Part shown: positions 1-6,842 of the stretch, piece by piece
Position numbering within the stretch: the stretch's first letter is position 1
Layout of the letters: the number at the start of each line of letters is the position of its first letter
DNA from: Cellulomonas sp. 73-145
GTDB taxonomy: Bacteria; Actinomycetota; Actinomycetes; Actinomycetales; Cellulomonadaceae
Direction: 5' to 3'
NCBI GenBank assembly: GCA_001898185.1
Contig: MKTI01000006.1
Coordinates: forward strand, 310,001-374,000
Length of the DNA stretch: 64,000 bases
Position numbers and translations under genes: made by a program
Notes under the pieces: model-generated
What the model was told of the DNA's origin: nothing
Databases searched by the model: none
What the model saw: the letters and a program-made list of their open reading frames with translations, nothing else

Positions 1-362
1 TCGAGCCCTACCGCGGCACCGCCGGCGACCGCCATGCCGCCGACCATCGCGACCAGCAGGTAGACGATCGTCATCAGCGTGCCCTGCTGGTAGGCGTTCC
101 CGCTGGGACTGAAGCCGAGCAGCATCAGCGTCGCGTACTGGCCGAACATGCCGAACATGAAGATCTCGGAGTGCGCGAAGTTGATCAGCCGCAGCACCCC
201 GTAGACCAGCGTGTATCCGACTGCGACCAGGGCGTAGATGGACCCGTAGGTCAGGCCGTCGACGGTGAGGGCCCAGAAGTTGCGGCCCAGGGCTCCGATG
301 TCGAAGGCGCTGACCATGCTTCCGGCGAGGACGTGTCCGCCGGCGAGCAGGAGGACGCTCAT
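1..362 (-). CDS. livH: Branched-chain amino acid ABC transporter permease, LivH type (3' part cut by window)
   Basis: The first 120 codons of an inner-membrane permease are visible; the rest lies beyond the left edge. The segment TVDGLTYGSIYALVAVGYTL followed by YGVLRLINFAHSEIFMFG is the typical N-terminal part of LivH-family permeases, which form the channel for leucine/isoleucine/valine or related amides and small acids together with a second permease (LivM) and two ATPases. The ATG at 362-360 is preceded by AGGAG at good spacing. It lies 99 bp downstream of the substrate-binding protein gene on the same strand, so the two are probably one operon, with the hairpin at 421-456 between them. 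Family assignment is firm; the exact substrate is not known. Confidence 0.9.
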   Translation of the reverse strand, partial: MSVLLLAGGHVLAGSMVSAFDIGALGRNFWALTVDGLTYGSIYALVAVGYTLVYGVLRLINFAHSEIFMFGMFGQYATLMLLGFSPSGNAYQQGTLMTIVYLLVAMVGGMAVAGGAAVGL

Positions 363-420
363 GTTGCTCCTAACGAGAACCGCCACGGCGCGCGGCCATG
401 ACGGGGCGAGCGGGACTGAC

Positions 421-456
421 GACGACGGCCGGGCCCTGGTGGGCCCGGCCGTCGTC
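421..456 (-). terminator. Perfect 16-bp inverted repeat between binding protein and permease genes
   Basis: Two perfectly complementary 16-nt arms (421-436 and 441-456) are separated by a TGGT loop. It starts 6 bp after the stop of the substrate-binding protein gene. There is no T-run on the downstream (minus-strand) side, so it may act as a partial terminator or an mRNA 3'-end stabiliser, which would allow more binding protein than permease to be made. The structure is seen directly; the role is inferred. Confidence 0.75.
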
Positions 457-461
457 CGGGG

Positions 462-1706
462 TCACTTCACCTGGTAGACCCAGGTGCTGGCCGAGGCCAG
501 CTCACCCGTGGAGTCCCACTTGTAGTTCTTGGCCAGCCCGGCGCCGTCGTACGACGAGACGAACTTGACCAGGTCGCCGCGGGCGGTGATGCCCTTGTCG
601 ATGCCCTTCAGCATGATCGTGCCGAGGTCGTACGCCTCGACCGAGTAGACGCCGGGGGCCACGGAGAACATCGCCTTGTAGTCGGCCGCGAACTTGTCCG
701 GGGCCGGGCCGCACGGGCAGGTGAGATAGGCGCCCTTCGACGCGTCACCGGCCTGCTTGACGAACTCGGGGTCGTTGGTGCCGTCGCCGGAGGCGAAGGC
801 CGCCGTCACGCCGCCCTGACGCAGCTGCGACAGCAGCGGCGCCGCCTCGGCGTAGTAGCCGCCGTAGTACACGGCGTCGGGGGACGCGTCCTTCACCAGC
901 TGCACCGCGGCCGAGAAGTCCTTGTCACCCGTCTTCACCTTGGCGTTGCAGGAGGAGACGGCGACGGAGCCGAGCGTCTTCGCCACGACGGTGGCCAGGC
1001 CGATGCCGTAGTCGGAGTCGTCCTGGATCACGCAGACCTTCTTGTAGCCCAGCGTGTCCTTCATGTAGCTGGCGATCGCGCCGCCCTGGGAGTTGTCGTT
1101 GCCCAGGCCACGGAAGAAGTTGTTCCAGCCGTTGGTGGTCAGACCGGGGTTGGTCGCGGACGCCGTCAGCGACAGGAGGCCGGCCTGGTTGAAGATGCTG
1201 CCGGTCGCCTTGGTCTCGCCGGAGAACGCCGGGCCGAGCAGGCCGATCACCGAGGTGTCGGAGACGATCTGCGGCGCGACCTGGGTGGCCTTCTGCGGGT
1301 CACCCTCGGTGTCGAACTGCTTGACGGTGACCTGGCAGCCGGCGTTCGCCTTGTTGTGCTGGTCGACCGCGAGCTTGAGCCCGTTGAGGATGTTGGTGCC
1401 GAGGGCCGCGTTGGGACCCGTCAGGGCGCCGGCCATGCCGATCGAGATGTTGCTGCACTTGGCGCTGCCGTCACCCGCCGGGTCCGCGGCCGTCGAGCCG
1501 CCGGCTGCGGCGACCTTCTTGCCGGTCGCGTCCACCTGGACGAGCGGCTGGATGGAGAGGCTGCTCGAGGCGGAGCTGCCGCCCGTCGCCCCCGAGGTGC
1601 TGCCCCCGCCGCCGCCGCCCGTGCTCTTCGAGGAACAGCCGGCCAGCACGAGGCCGGCGGTCATGACGAGCGCCACGCCCGCGAGCCGCGGTGTCGATCT
1701 GCGCAT
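462..1706 (-). CDS. Branched-chain amino acid ABC transporter substrate-binding lipoprotein
   Basis: This 414-residue periplasmic-type binding protein (LivJ/Leu-Ile-Val fold, peripla_BP_6) captures the substrate outside the membrane for the permease encoded next. It has a basic N-terminus, a hydrophobic stretch and the lipobox VLAGC, giving a lipid-anchored Cys near residue 24. A long Gly/Ser/Ala-rich linker (about 25-75) tethers the domain that begins at ISIGMAGALTGPNAALG. The phrases GLLGPAFSGETKA and VIQDDSDYGIGLA are typical of the family. AGGAGG lies 8 bp upstream of the ATG, which decides the start; the upstream in-frame extension lacks coding character. The partner permease follows after a strong hairpin. 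Ligand specificity cannot be read from the sequence. Confidence 0.93.
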   Translation of the reverse strand: MRRSTPRLAGVALVMTAGLVLAGCSSKSTGGGGGGSTSGATGGSSASSSLSIQPLVQVDATGKKVAAAGGSTAADPAGDGSAKCSNISIGMAGALTGPNAALGTNILNGLKLAVDQHNKANAGCQVTVKQFDTEGDPQKATQVAPQIVSDTSVIGLLGPAFSGETKATGSIFNQAGLLSLTASATNPGLTTNGWNNFFRGLGNDNSQGGAIASYMKDTLGYKKVCVIQDDSDYGIGLATVVAKTLGSVAVSSCNAKVKTGDKDFSAAVQLVKDASPDAVYYGGYYAEAAPLLSQLRQGGVTAAFASGDGTNDPEFVKQAGDASKGAYLTCPCGPAPDKFAADYKAMFSVAPGVYSVEAYDLGTIMLKGIDKGITARGDLVKFVSSYDGAGLAKNYKWDSTGELASASTWVYQVK

Positions 1707-2021
1707 GTGTGCTACCTCCTGGTTGGTCGAGGCACGGCCTCTGTCCCGACCCCTGAGCGTCGGGTTGGCACGCAAGGTAGGCCCGTTGCGTTTCCGTGGA
1801 GTTTCCACTTCACACGCAAACGGATCACGAGTCGAGATCCGGAGGGCCACGATGCGATCACGCCCTCGACTCGGGTGACGACGATGGTAGGGGTCATCCG
1901 GCCGGGATGCGATGCCTGTTACCGACGCGTCACATCGGACCGCTGCGGCGTCGCAGGTGCGTCGGTGCTGGGGACCGGCCTGGGGACGAACCGGACACCC
2001 CGCGTCGGAAGGTGTCCGCAG
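1707..2021. other. Divergent intergenic region, left part
   Basis: This is the left half of the 653-bp gap between the divergently transcribed binding-protein gene and dnaB. I see no gene, RNA motif or strong repeat here. It must carry the promoter of the transporter operon, but no clear -35/-10 pair stands out. Confidence 0.5.
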
Positions 2022-2199
2022 GCTGTCCACGGTGTGAATCCGAGACCAATTCGTGATGATGGGGATGCACTCCACAGCCCGTGCACAGCGCTGTCGCAGG
2101 TCGCTGACGTGCCGGAAGACCTTCCGGACGGTTGTCCACAAGGCTGTCCACCAACTGTGCACAGCCGCGCCGCCGTGGCTCCACAGGGGGTGTGGACGA
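2022..2199. promoter_or_regulatory. Cluster of DnaA-box-like sites upstream of dnaB
   Basis: One perfect actinobacterial-type DnaA box, TTGTCCACA, sits at 2132-2140. Near matches are CTGTCCACG (2022-2030), CTGTCCACC (2144-2152) and, on the minus strand, TCGTCCACA (2199-2191). TCCACA cores also occur near 2072 and 2180. Four sites with at most two mismatches in 180 bp is more than expected for chance, though GC-rich DNA raises the background. The cluster could let DnaA bind upstream of the helicase gene. It does not look like oriC: dnaA and dnaN are absent and there is no A/T-rich unwinding region. Confidence 0.5.
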
Positions 2200-2313
2200 C
2201 GGTCGTTGAGCGGTCCGTCGGCGGCCGCCTACTCTCGCCCTGGCCCCTCGTGGACGGGGCGTACGTGCGGTCGCAGGGGGCGGTGTCCGTGAGGATGTCG
2301 GTGGCGTCCGGTA

Positions 2314-2325
2314 GAACACACGTTC
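2314..2325. promoter_or_regulatory. LexA (SOS) box candidate upstream of dnaB
   Basis: The sequence GAAC-ACAC-GTTC, flanked by a 3' GA, matches the Gram-positive LexA operator core GAAC-N4-GTTC. The full actinobacterial form TCGAAC-N4-GTTCGA is met at all but one of its specified positions (TA instead of TC at the left end). It lies 35 bp before the dnaB start, where a bound repressor would block transcription. The motif is seen; SOS control of the helicase gene is inferred. Confidence 0.6.
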
Positions 2326-2359
2326 GAGAGTGCAGGACGGCGAGCGGGGTGGAGGACCG

Positions 2360-4981
2360 GTGACCATCGAGGACCTGGAGTACGGCGTGCCGTCCGCGCG
2401 GTCGCACGGCGACTCCGGCGACCGACGGTACGACCCGGCCGACCGGCTCCCGCCCCAGGACCTGGACGCGGAGCGTTCGGTGCTCGGCGGCATGATGATC
2501 AGCAAGGACGCGATCGCCGACGTCATCGAGCAGCTGCGCGGCACCGACTTCTACCGGCCCGCCCACGAGATCGTGTACGAGGCGATCCTCGACCTGTACG
2601 GCCGGGGCGAGCCGGCCGACGCGGTGACGGTCGCCGACGAGCTGACCAAGCGCGGCGAGATCGGGCGCATCGGCGGTGCCCCGTACCTGCACACGCTGAT
2701 CGCCACCGTCCCCACCGCCGCCAACGCGGGCTACTACGCGCGCATCGTGCGCGAGCGGGCCATCCTGCGGCGTCTGGTGGAGGCCGGGACCCGGATCACG
2801 CAGCTCGGCTACGCCACCGACGGCGGCGACGTCGACGAGCTGGTGAACTCGGCCCAGGCCGAGGTGTACGCGGTCACCGAGCGGCGGGCCAGCGAGGACT
2901 TCCTGCCGCTGTCGCAGATCATCGGCGGCACCGTCGACGAGATCGAGGCGGCCGGTCACCGTGGCGAGGGCATGCAGGGGGTGCCGACCGGGTTCGCCGA
3001 CCTGGACCGGCTGACCAACGGGCTGCACGCCGGCCAGATGATCGTCATCGCCGCCCGGCCGGCCATCGGGAAGGCGCTCGCTCTCGACACCGCGCTTCCG
3101 ACGCCGACCGGCTGGACGACGATGGGCGACGTGCAGGTCGGCGACCTGCTGCTCGCCGCGGACGGCACGCCGACGCGGGTGGTGGCCGCCACGGAGATGA
3201 TGAGCGGCCGTCCGTGCTACCGCGTGACGTTCGACGACGGATCGACGATCGTCGCGGACGCCTGGCACCAGTGGGCCACGCGCAGCCGCGCGGACCGGCG
3301 CCGCAGCGACCGCGGCCAGCTGGGCATCCGGACGACGGAGGAGCTCGCGGCGACGCTGCGGTGCGCAACCGCGGACGGCCGGACGAACCACAGCGTGGAC
3401 ACCACGGCGCCGCTGCACCTGCCGGAGGCGGAGCTGCTCGTCGACCCGTACGTGCTGGGGGTGTGGCTGGGGGACGGCAGCGCGGACGGTGCCCGGTTCG
3501 TGTCGGCCGACCCCGAGATCGCGATGGAGATCGAGTCGCGCGGGTACGTGGCGACCGCGACGGAGTGGTCGCGGGGCGCGGCGGGGACGCGGGGCTACGG
3601 CATCGCGCTGCCTGCCGCTGAGCCGTTCGCGGAGCGGGAGTGCGAGGTCTGCGGCGCGCCCTTCGTCCCGCGGCGGAGCCAGGTGCGCACGTGCGGGCAG
3701 TCGTGCGGCGGCCGGGTCAAGGCGCTCTCCGGACCGGTCCCGGTACCCACGTGCCCCGACTGCGGCCAGCCGACGACAGGACTGGTCCGGTGCCAGGCGT
3801 GCCGCGACGCGTTCGGGACCGTTCAGGGCCGGCTCCGGACCCTGGGCGTGCTGGGGTCGAAGCACATCCCGGTGCAGTACCTGCGGGGCAGTGAGCGGCA
3901 GCGCCGGGATCTGCTGGCCGGCCTGCTCGACACCGACGGAACGGTCAACCCGACGGGCAGCGTGCAGCTGACGTTCACGGACGAGCGGCTGGCGGCCGAC
4001 GCCCGGGAGCTCGTCCACACGCTGGGATACCGCAGCGGACTGTCGATGCGGAGGGTGGCGGGAAGCCGCGAGTCCCGCTCCACGGCGTACACGATCACCT
4101 TCACCACCGACGACGACGTGTTCCTCCTCGAGCGCAAGCGGCTGGTGCACAAGGACCGGCGGCGGCCCTCGACCCCGCGGCTGAGGCAGCGCATGGTCGT
4201 CGCGGTCGACCTCGTCGACTCGGTGCCGGTGCGGTGCGTCGAGGTCGATCACGCGGACCACCTGTACCTCGCCGGGCCTGCGATGATCCCGACCCACAAC
4301 TCGACGTTGGGCATCGACATCGCGCGGTCGGCGTCGATCAAGCACAACATGGCGTCCGTCGTGTTCTCGCTCGAGATGAGCCGCAACGAGATCACCATGC
4401 GACTGCTCTCGGCAGAGGCGCGTGTGCACCTGCAGAAGATGCGCACCGGTCAGATGGGCGAGGACGACTGGGCGAAGGTCGCGCAGACCATGGGCAAGAT
4501 CTCCGAGGCGCCGCTGTTCATCGACGACTCCCCCAACATGTCGCTGATGGAGATCCGGGCCAAGTGCCGTCGGCTCAAGCAGCGGCACGACCTCAAGCTG
4601 GTGATCATCGACTACCTGCAGTTGATGAGCTCCGGCAAGCGCGTGGAGTCCCGCCAGCAGGAAGTGTCCGAGTTCTCGCGTGCACTGAAGCTGCTCGCCA
4701 AGGAGCTCGAGGTGCCGGTGATCGCCATCTCGCAGCTGAACCGAGGTCCGGAGCAGCGCACGGACAAGAAGCCGCAGATGAGCGACCTTCGTGAGTCCGG
4801 CAGCATCGAGCAGGACGCCGACATGGTGATCCTGCTGCACCGCGAGGACGCCTACGAGAAGGAGTCACCTCGTGCAGGGGAGGCGGACCTGATCGTGGCC
4901 AAGCACCGAAACGGTCCGACGGACACGATCACGGTGGCGTTCCAGGGGCACTACTCGCGCTTCGTCGACATGCAGATGTGA
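2360..4981 (+). CDS. dnaB: Replicative DNA helicase DnaB, intein-containing precursor
   Basis: The 873-residue precursor holds an intein of 409 residues (239-647). Removing it leaves a 464-residue helicase, normal for DnaB, the hexameric ATPase that unwinds DNA at the fork. The N-terminal domain (PPQDLDAERSVLGGMM) and the RecA-like domain are intact: the Walker A reads ARPAIGK, then the intein, then ST; VFSLEMSRNEI, LVIIDYLQLM (Walker B) and AISQLNRGPEQR follow. GTG 2360 is chosen because GGAGG lies just upstream and DnaB N-termini begin near here; an earlier in-frame GTG at 2330 is possible. Upstream are a LexA-type box and DnaA-box-like sites. Activity would depend on protein splicing because the P-loop is interrupted. 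Confidence 0.96.
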   Translation: MTIEDLEYGVPSARSHGDSGDRRYDPADRLPPQDLDAERSVLGGMMISKDAIADVIEQLRGTDFYRPAHEIVYEAILDLYGRGEPADAVTVADELTKRGEIGRIGGAPYLHTLIATVPTAANAGYYARIVRERAILRRLVEAGTRITQLGYATDGGDVDELVNSAQAEVYAVTERRASEDFLPLSQIIGGTVDEIEAAGHRGEGMQGVPTGFADLDRLTNGLHAGQMIVIAARPAIGKALALDTALPTPTGWTTMGDVQVGDLLLAADGTPTRVVAATEMMSGRPCYRVTFDDGSTIVADAWHQWATRSRADRRRSDRGQLGIRTTEELAATLRCATADGRTNHSVDTTAPLHLPEAELLVDPYVLGVWLGDGSADGARFVSADPEIAMEIESRGYVATATEWSRGAAGTRGYGIALPAAEPFAERECEVCGAPFVPRRSQVRTCGQSCGGRVKALSGPVPVPTCPDCGQPTTGLVRCQACRDAFGTVQGRLRTLGVLGSKHIPVQYLRGSERQRRDLLAGLLDTDGTVNPTGSVQLTFTDERLAADARELVHTLGYRSGLSMRRVAGSRESRSTAYTITFTTDDDVFLLERKRLVHKDRRRPSTPRLRQRMVVAVDLVDSVPVRCVEVDHADHLYLAGPAMIPTHNSTLGIDIARSASIKHNMASVVFSLEMSRNEITMRLLSAEARVHLQKMRTGQMGEDDWAKVAQTMGKISEAPLFIDDSPNMSLMEIRAKCRRLKQRHDLKLVIIDYLQLMSSGKRVESRQQEVSEFSRALKLLAKELEVPVIAISQLNRGPEQRTDKKPQMSDLRESGSIEQDADMVILLHREDAYEKESPRAGEADLIVAKHRNGPTDTITVAFQGHYSRFVDMQM
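3074..4300 (+). other. Intein with LAGLIDADG endonuclease and Cys-rich insert, in DnaB P-loop
   Basis: The 409-residue intervening protein begins Ala-Leu-Ala-Leu-Asp directly after the Walker A lysine and ends with Thr-His-Asn before Ser, the +1 nucleophile. Block A is DTALPTPTGWTTMGDV, block B includes ADAWHQW, and block F/G is HLYLAG...MIPTHN. An N-terminal Ala marks a class of inteins that start splicing without a Cys/Ser at position 1. Two LAGLIDADG motifs are seen: LGVWLGDGS (residue 128) and LLAGLLDTDGT (residue 280), both with the acidic catalytic residue. Between them sit eight cysteines in four pairs (190/193, 207/211, 227/230, 240/243), predicted to bind zinc. Homing activity and zinc binding are inferred. 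Confidence 0.93.
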
Positions 4982-5005
4982 CGGCGGCTCGTCGACATCC
5001 AGATG
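4962..5005 (+). repeat. Short duplication of the dnaB 3' end
   Basis: The 17 nt at 4962-4978, covering the last dnaB codons, recur at 4989-5005 with one mismatch and a 27-nt offset. The second copy lies after the stop codon. It looks like a small tandem duplication, so the stop may once have been further downstream, or the copy is decaying sequence. Confidence 0.6.
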
Positions 5006-5010
5006 GAGCA

Positions 5011-5029
5011 GCGGCGGTCGCGTCGCCGC
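5011..5029. terminator. GC-rich hairpin between convergent dnaB and YCII genes
   Basis: Arms GCGGCG (5011-5016) and CGCCGC (5024-5029) enclose a 7-nt loop. The position between two convergent genes suits a bidirectional terminator, but no T-run follows, so the call is tentative. Confidence 0.4.
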
Positions 5030-5053
5030 CGGGCTGACAGCGGGCAGGCTCGC

Positions 5054-5410
5054 TCAGTCCGCGCGTCCCATCACCTCGGCGACGGACCGAGGCGGGATGC
5101 CGGATCCCGGGACGATCATGCTGCGCGGTGCGCGCCACACCGCGTACTCGTGGACGTACTTGCCGGCGACGACAGCGGGGTCGCGGTCGCCGAGCTCCCG
5201 CGCCCGGTCGAGCGAGCACACGAAGATGCTGACGCCGTGCAGCCCGTCAGGGCCGGACGCCGGACCTGCGGCGATCAGGTCCCCGGACGCCCACAGGTCG
5301 GCGATGTGCGCCAGGTGGGCGTCCTGCAGCTCGTTCTCGCCGTCCTCCGTCAGGACCGGTGGGTTCGGACCCTCCAGGAGCCGGGCCACCACGAACGTGT
5401 CGAACTGCAT
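5054..5410 (-). CDS. YCII-related domain protein
   Basis: This 118-residue cytoplasmic protein matches the YciI-like family (YCII domain), a ferredoxin-like fold of mostly unknown function. The stretch HLAHIADLWASGDLIAAGP carries the conserved helix and the AGP turn typical of the family, and the C-terminal part contains the conserved DP...GKYVHEYAV segment. AGGAGA lies 5 nt before the ATG at 5410. It is convergent with dnaB and stands alone. No substrate can be predicted; some relatives are dehalogenase- or muconolactone-isomerase-like, but this is not implied here. Confidence 0.85.
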   Translation of the reverse strand: MQFDTFVVARLLEGPNPPVLTEDGENELQDAHLAHIADLWASGDLIAAGPASGPDGLHGVSIFVCSLDRARELGDRDPAVVAGKYVHEYAVWRAPRSMIVPGSGIPPRSVAEVMGRAD

Positions 5411-5616
5411 GGGGTCTCCTCGGCGGCACGTGTGCACAGGAGCCGCGGGTAGGTGCCTCGGCGCCGCATCGACGACGCTGGAGCGCGGTCCCGCCCGGAC
5501 GTGGACCGAGTCTATGAACGCCGGGCGGCGAGGACCCGGCTCGAGTTGACCATGGGTGGGCGGCACCGCACCCTGGGGCACGTGGAGGGTCTCCTCATCG
5601 TCGTCGCCACCACGGC

Positions 5617-6699
5617 ATGAACCCCGGCCCGCTGACCACCGCGTCGGCGCTCACCTCGTGGCAGGTCGACGCACCCGCGCTCGTCCTGGTCGTGCTGGCC
5701 GGAGCCGGGTACCTCGTCGGCGTCCGGGCCGTCCGACGTGCGGGGACAGCATGGTCGCCGCTGCGCTCCACCGCCTTCCTGTCCGGTCTGGTGCTAGTGA
5801 TCGCCTCGACCTGCTGGTTCGTGGGCGTGTACGCGCACCTGCTGTTCTGGGTGTTCACGCTGCAGGTCTGCCTGCTGCTGCTCGTCGCGCCGCTGCTGCT
5901 CGGCGTCGGTGCCCCGGTCGCGCTGGTCGCGGCCGTCCGCGGGCGCGGGGCGCCGGTCGACGACGACGACGAGTCGCGGGAGTCGCGGCGGCCTCGGGTG
6001 CTGCGCGTGCTCGGTGCGCCGGGTGTGGGTCCGCTGCTGCTGATCCTGGTCACGGTGCTGGTGTTCTTCACGCCATTGCTGGGCGCCGCGCTGCGGCATC
6101 CGCCCGTGTTCCACTCCGTCCACCTGATGCTGCTGGCCGCGGGTCTGGTGCTGGCGCTCCCCGTGACGGACGAGGCGATGACGCTGAGCTCTCTCGGCTA
6201 CGCGGCGCTGATCGGCCTGGGCTTCCTGGAGTTCCTGCTCGACGCGATCCCGGGCATCGCGCTCCGGCTGCACGGGAGCCTGCTGGCCCCGGAGTACTGG
6301 TCGGTGCTGCACCGGGGCTGGGGTCCGGCGCCGTTGGACGACCAGCACCTGGCCGGCGGCATGCTGTGGTTCTTCGGCGAGGCGGGTGACCTGCCGTTCC
6401 TGGTGATCGCGATGATCGCCTGGATCCGCGCGGACGCCCGCGAGGCGGACCGCATCGACCGCGCCCTCGACCTGGTGTCGGCCGAGCCGGCCTCGGCCAC
6501 CGCCGGCACGCCCGCCGCCGGCACGCCTGCGACCGGCATCCCGTCGGGCGAGGGCGACGACGGTCCGGTCGCCACCGCGGCCCCGGTGCTCGCCCGCCCC
6601 TGGTGGGAGACCGATGCTGGCGTGTTCGGTGAGGAGCGCGCCCGACGGTACGGCTGGACGACGCGCGAGGGGCAGGGCGGCGTCCAGGGCCCGTCCTGA
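5617..6699 (+). CDS. ctaG: Cytochrome c oxidase assembly protein, CtaG (caa3) family
   Basis: This 360-residue polytopic membrane protein belongs to the caa3-type CtaG family needed for maturation of the terminal oxidase in Gram-positive bacteria. Several hydrophobic helices are visible, including VLVVLAGAGYLVG, LVIASTCWFVGVYAHLLFW and LLLILVTVLVFFTPLLG. Family histidines are seen in HLLFW, FHSVHLMLL and near VLHRGWG; DDQHLAGGMLWFFGEAGDLPFL is the conserved C-terminal signature. The last 80 residues are a soluble Ala/Thr/Gly-rich tail with tandem AGTPA units. A charged insert DDDDESRESRR at about residue 115 is presumably a cytoplasmic loop. It is followed by the penicillin-binding protein gene on the same strand. 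Confidence 0.88.
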   Translation: MNPGPLTTASALTSWQVDAPALVLVVLAGAGYLVGVRAVRRAGTAWSPLRSTAFLSGLVLVIASTCWFVGVYAHLLFWVFTLQVCLLLLVAPLLLGVGAPVALVAAVRGRGAPVDDDDESRESRRPRVLRVLGAPGVGPLLLILVTVLVFFTPLLGAALRHPPVFHSVHLMLLAAGLVLALPVTDEAMTLSSLGYAALIGLGFLEFLLDAIPGIALRLHGSLLAPEYWSVLHRGWGPAPLDDQHLAGGMLWFFGEAGDLPFLVIAMIAWIRADAREADRIDRALDLVSAEPASATAGTPAAGTPATGIPSGEGDDGPVATAAPVLARPWWETDAGVFGEERARRYGWTTREGQGGVQGPS

Positions 6700-6842
6700 G
6701 GACGGCCGGGTGACGCCGACGGGACCGGCACTGTCCTGCTGCCTGCCCTGCTGGCGTCGGCGGGGTTCGTCGCTCGTTCCGTGCCATGAGCAGGGAGTGA
6801 CGTGGCAGGCTCGTCGCGGGTCAGGGGGACCGCGAGGGGGCG

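Noticed and set aside
2022..2199. Chromosomal origin (oriC)
   Set aside because: DnaA-like boxes are present, but dnaA, dnaN and an A/T-rich unwinding region are missing.
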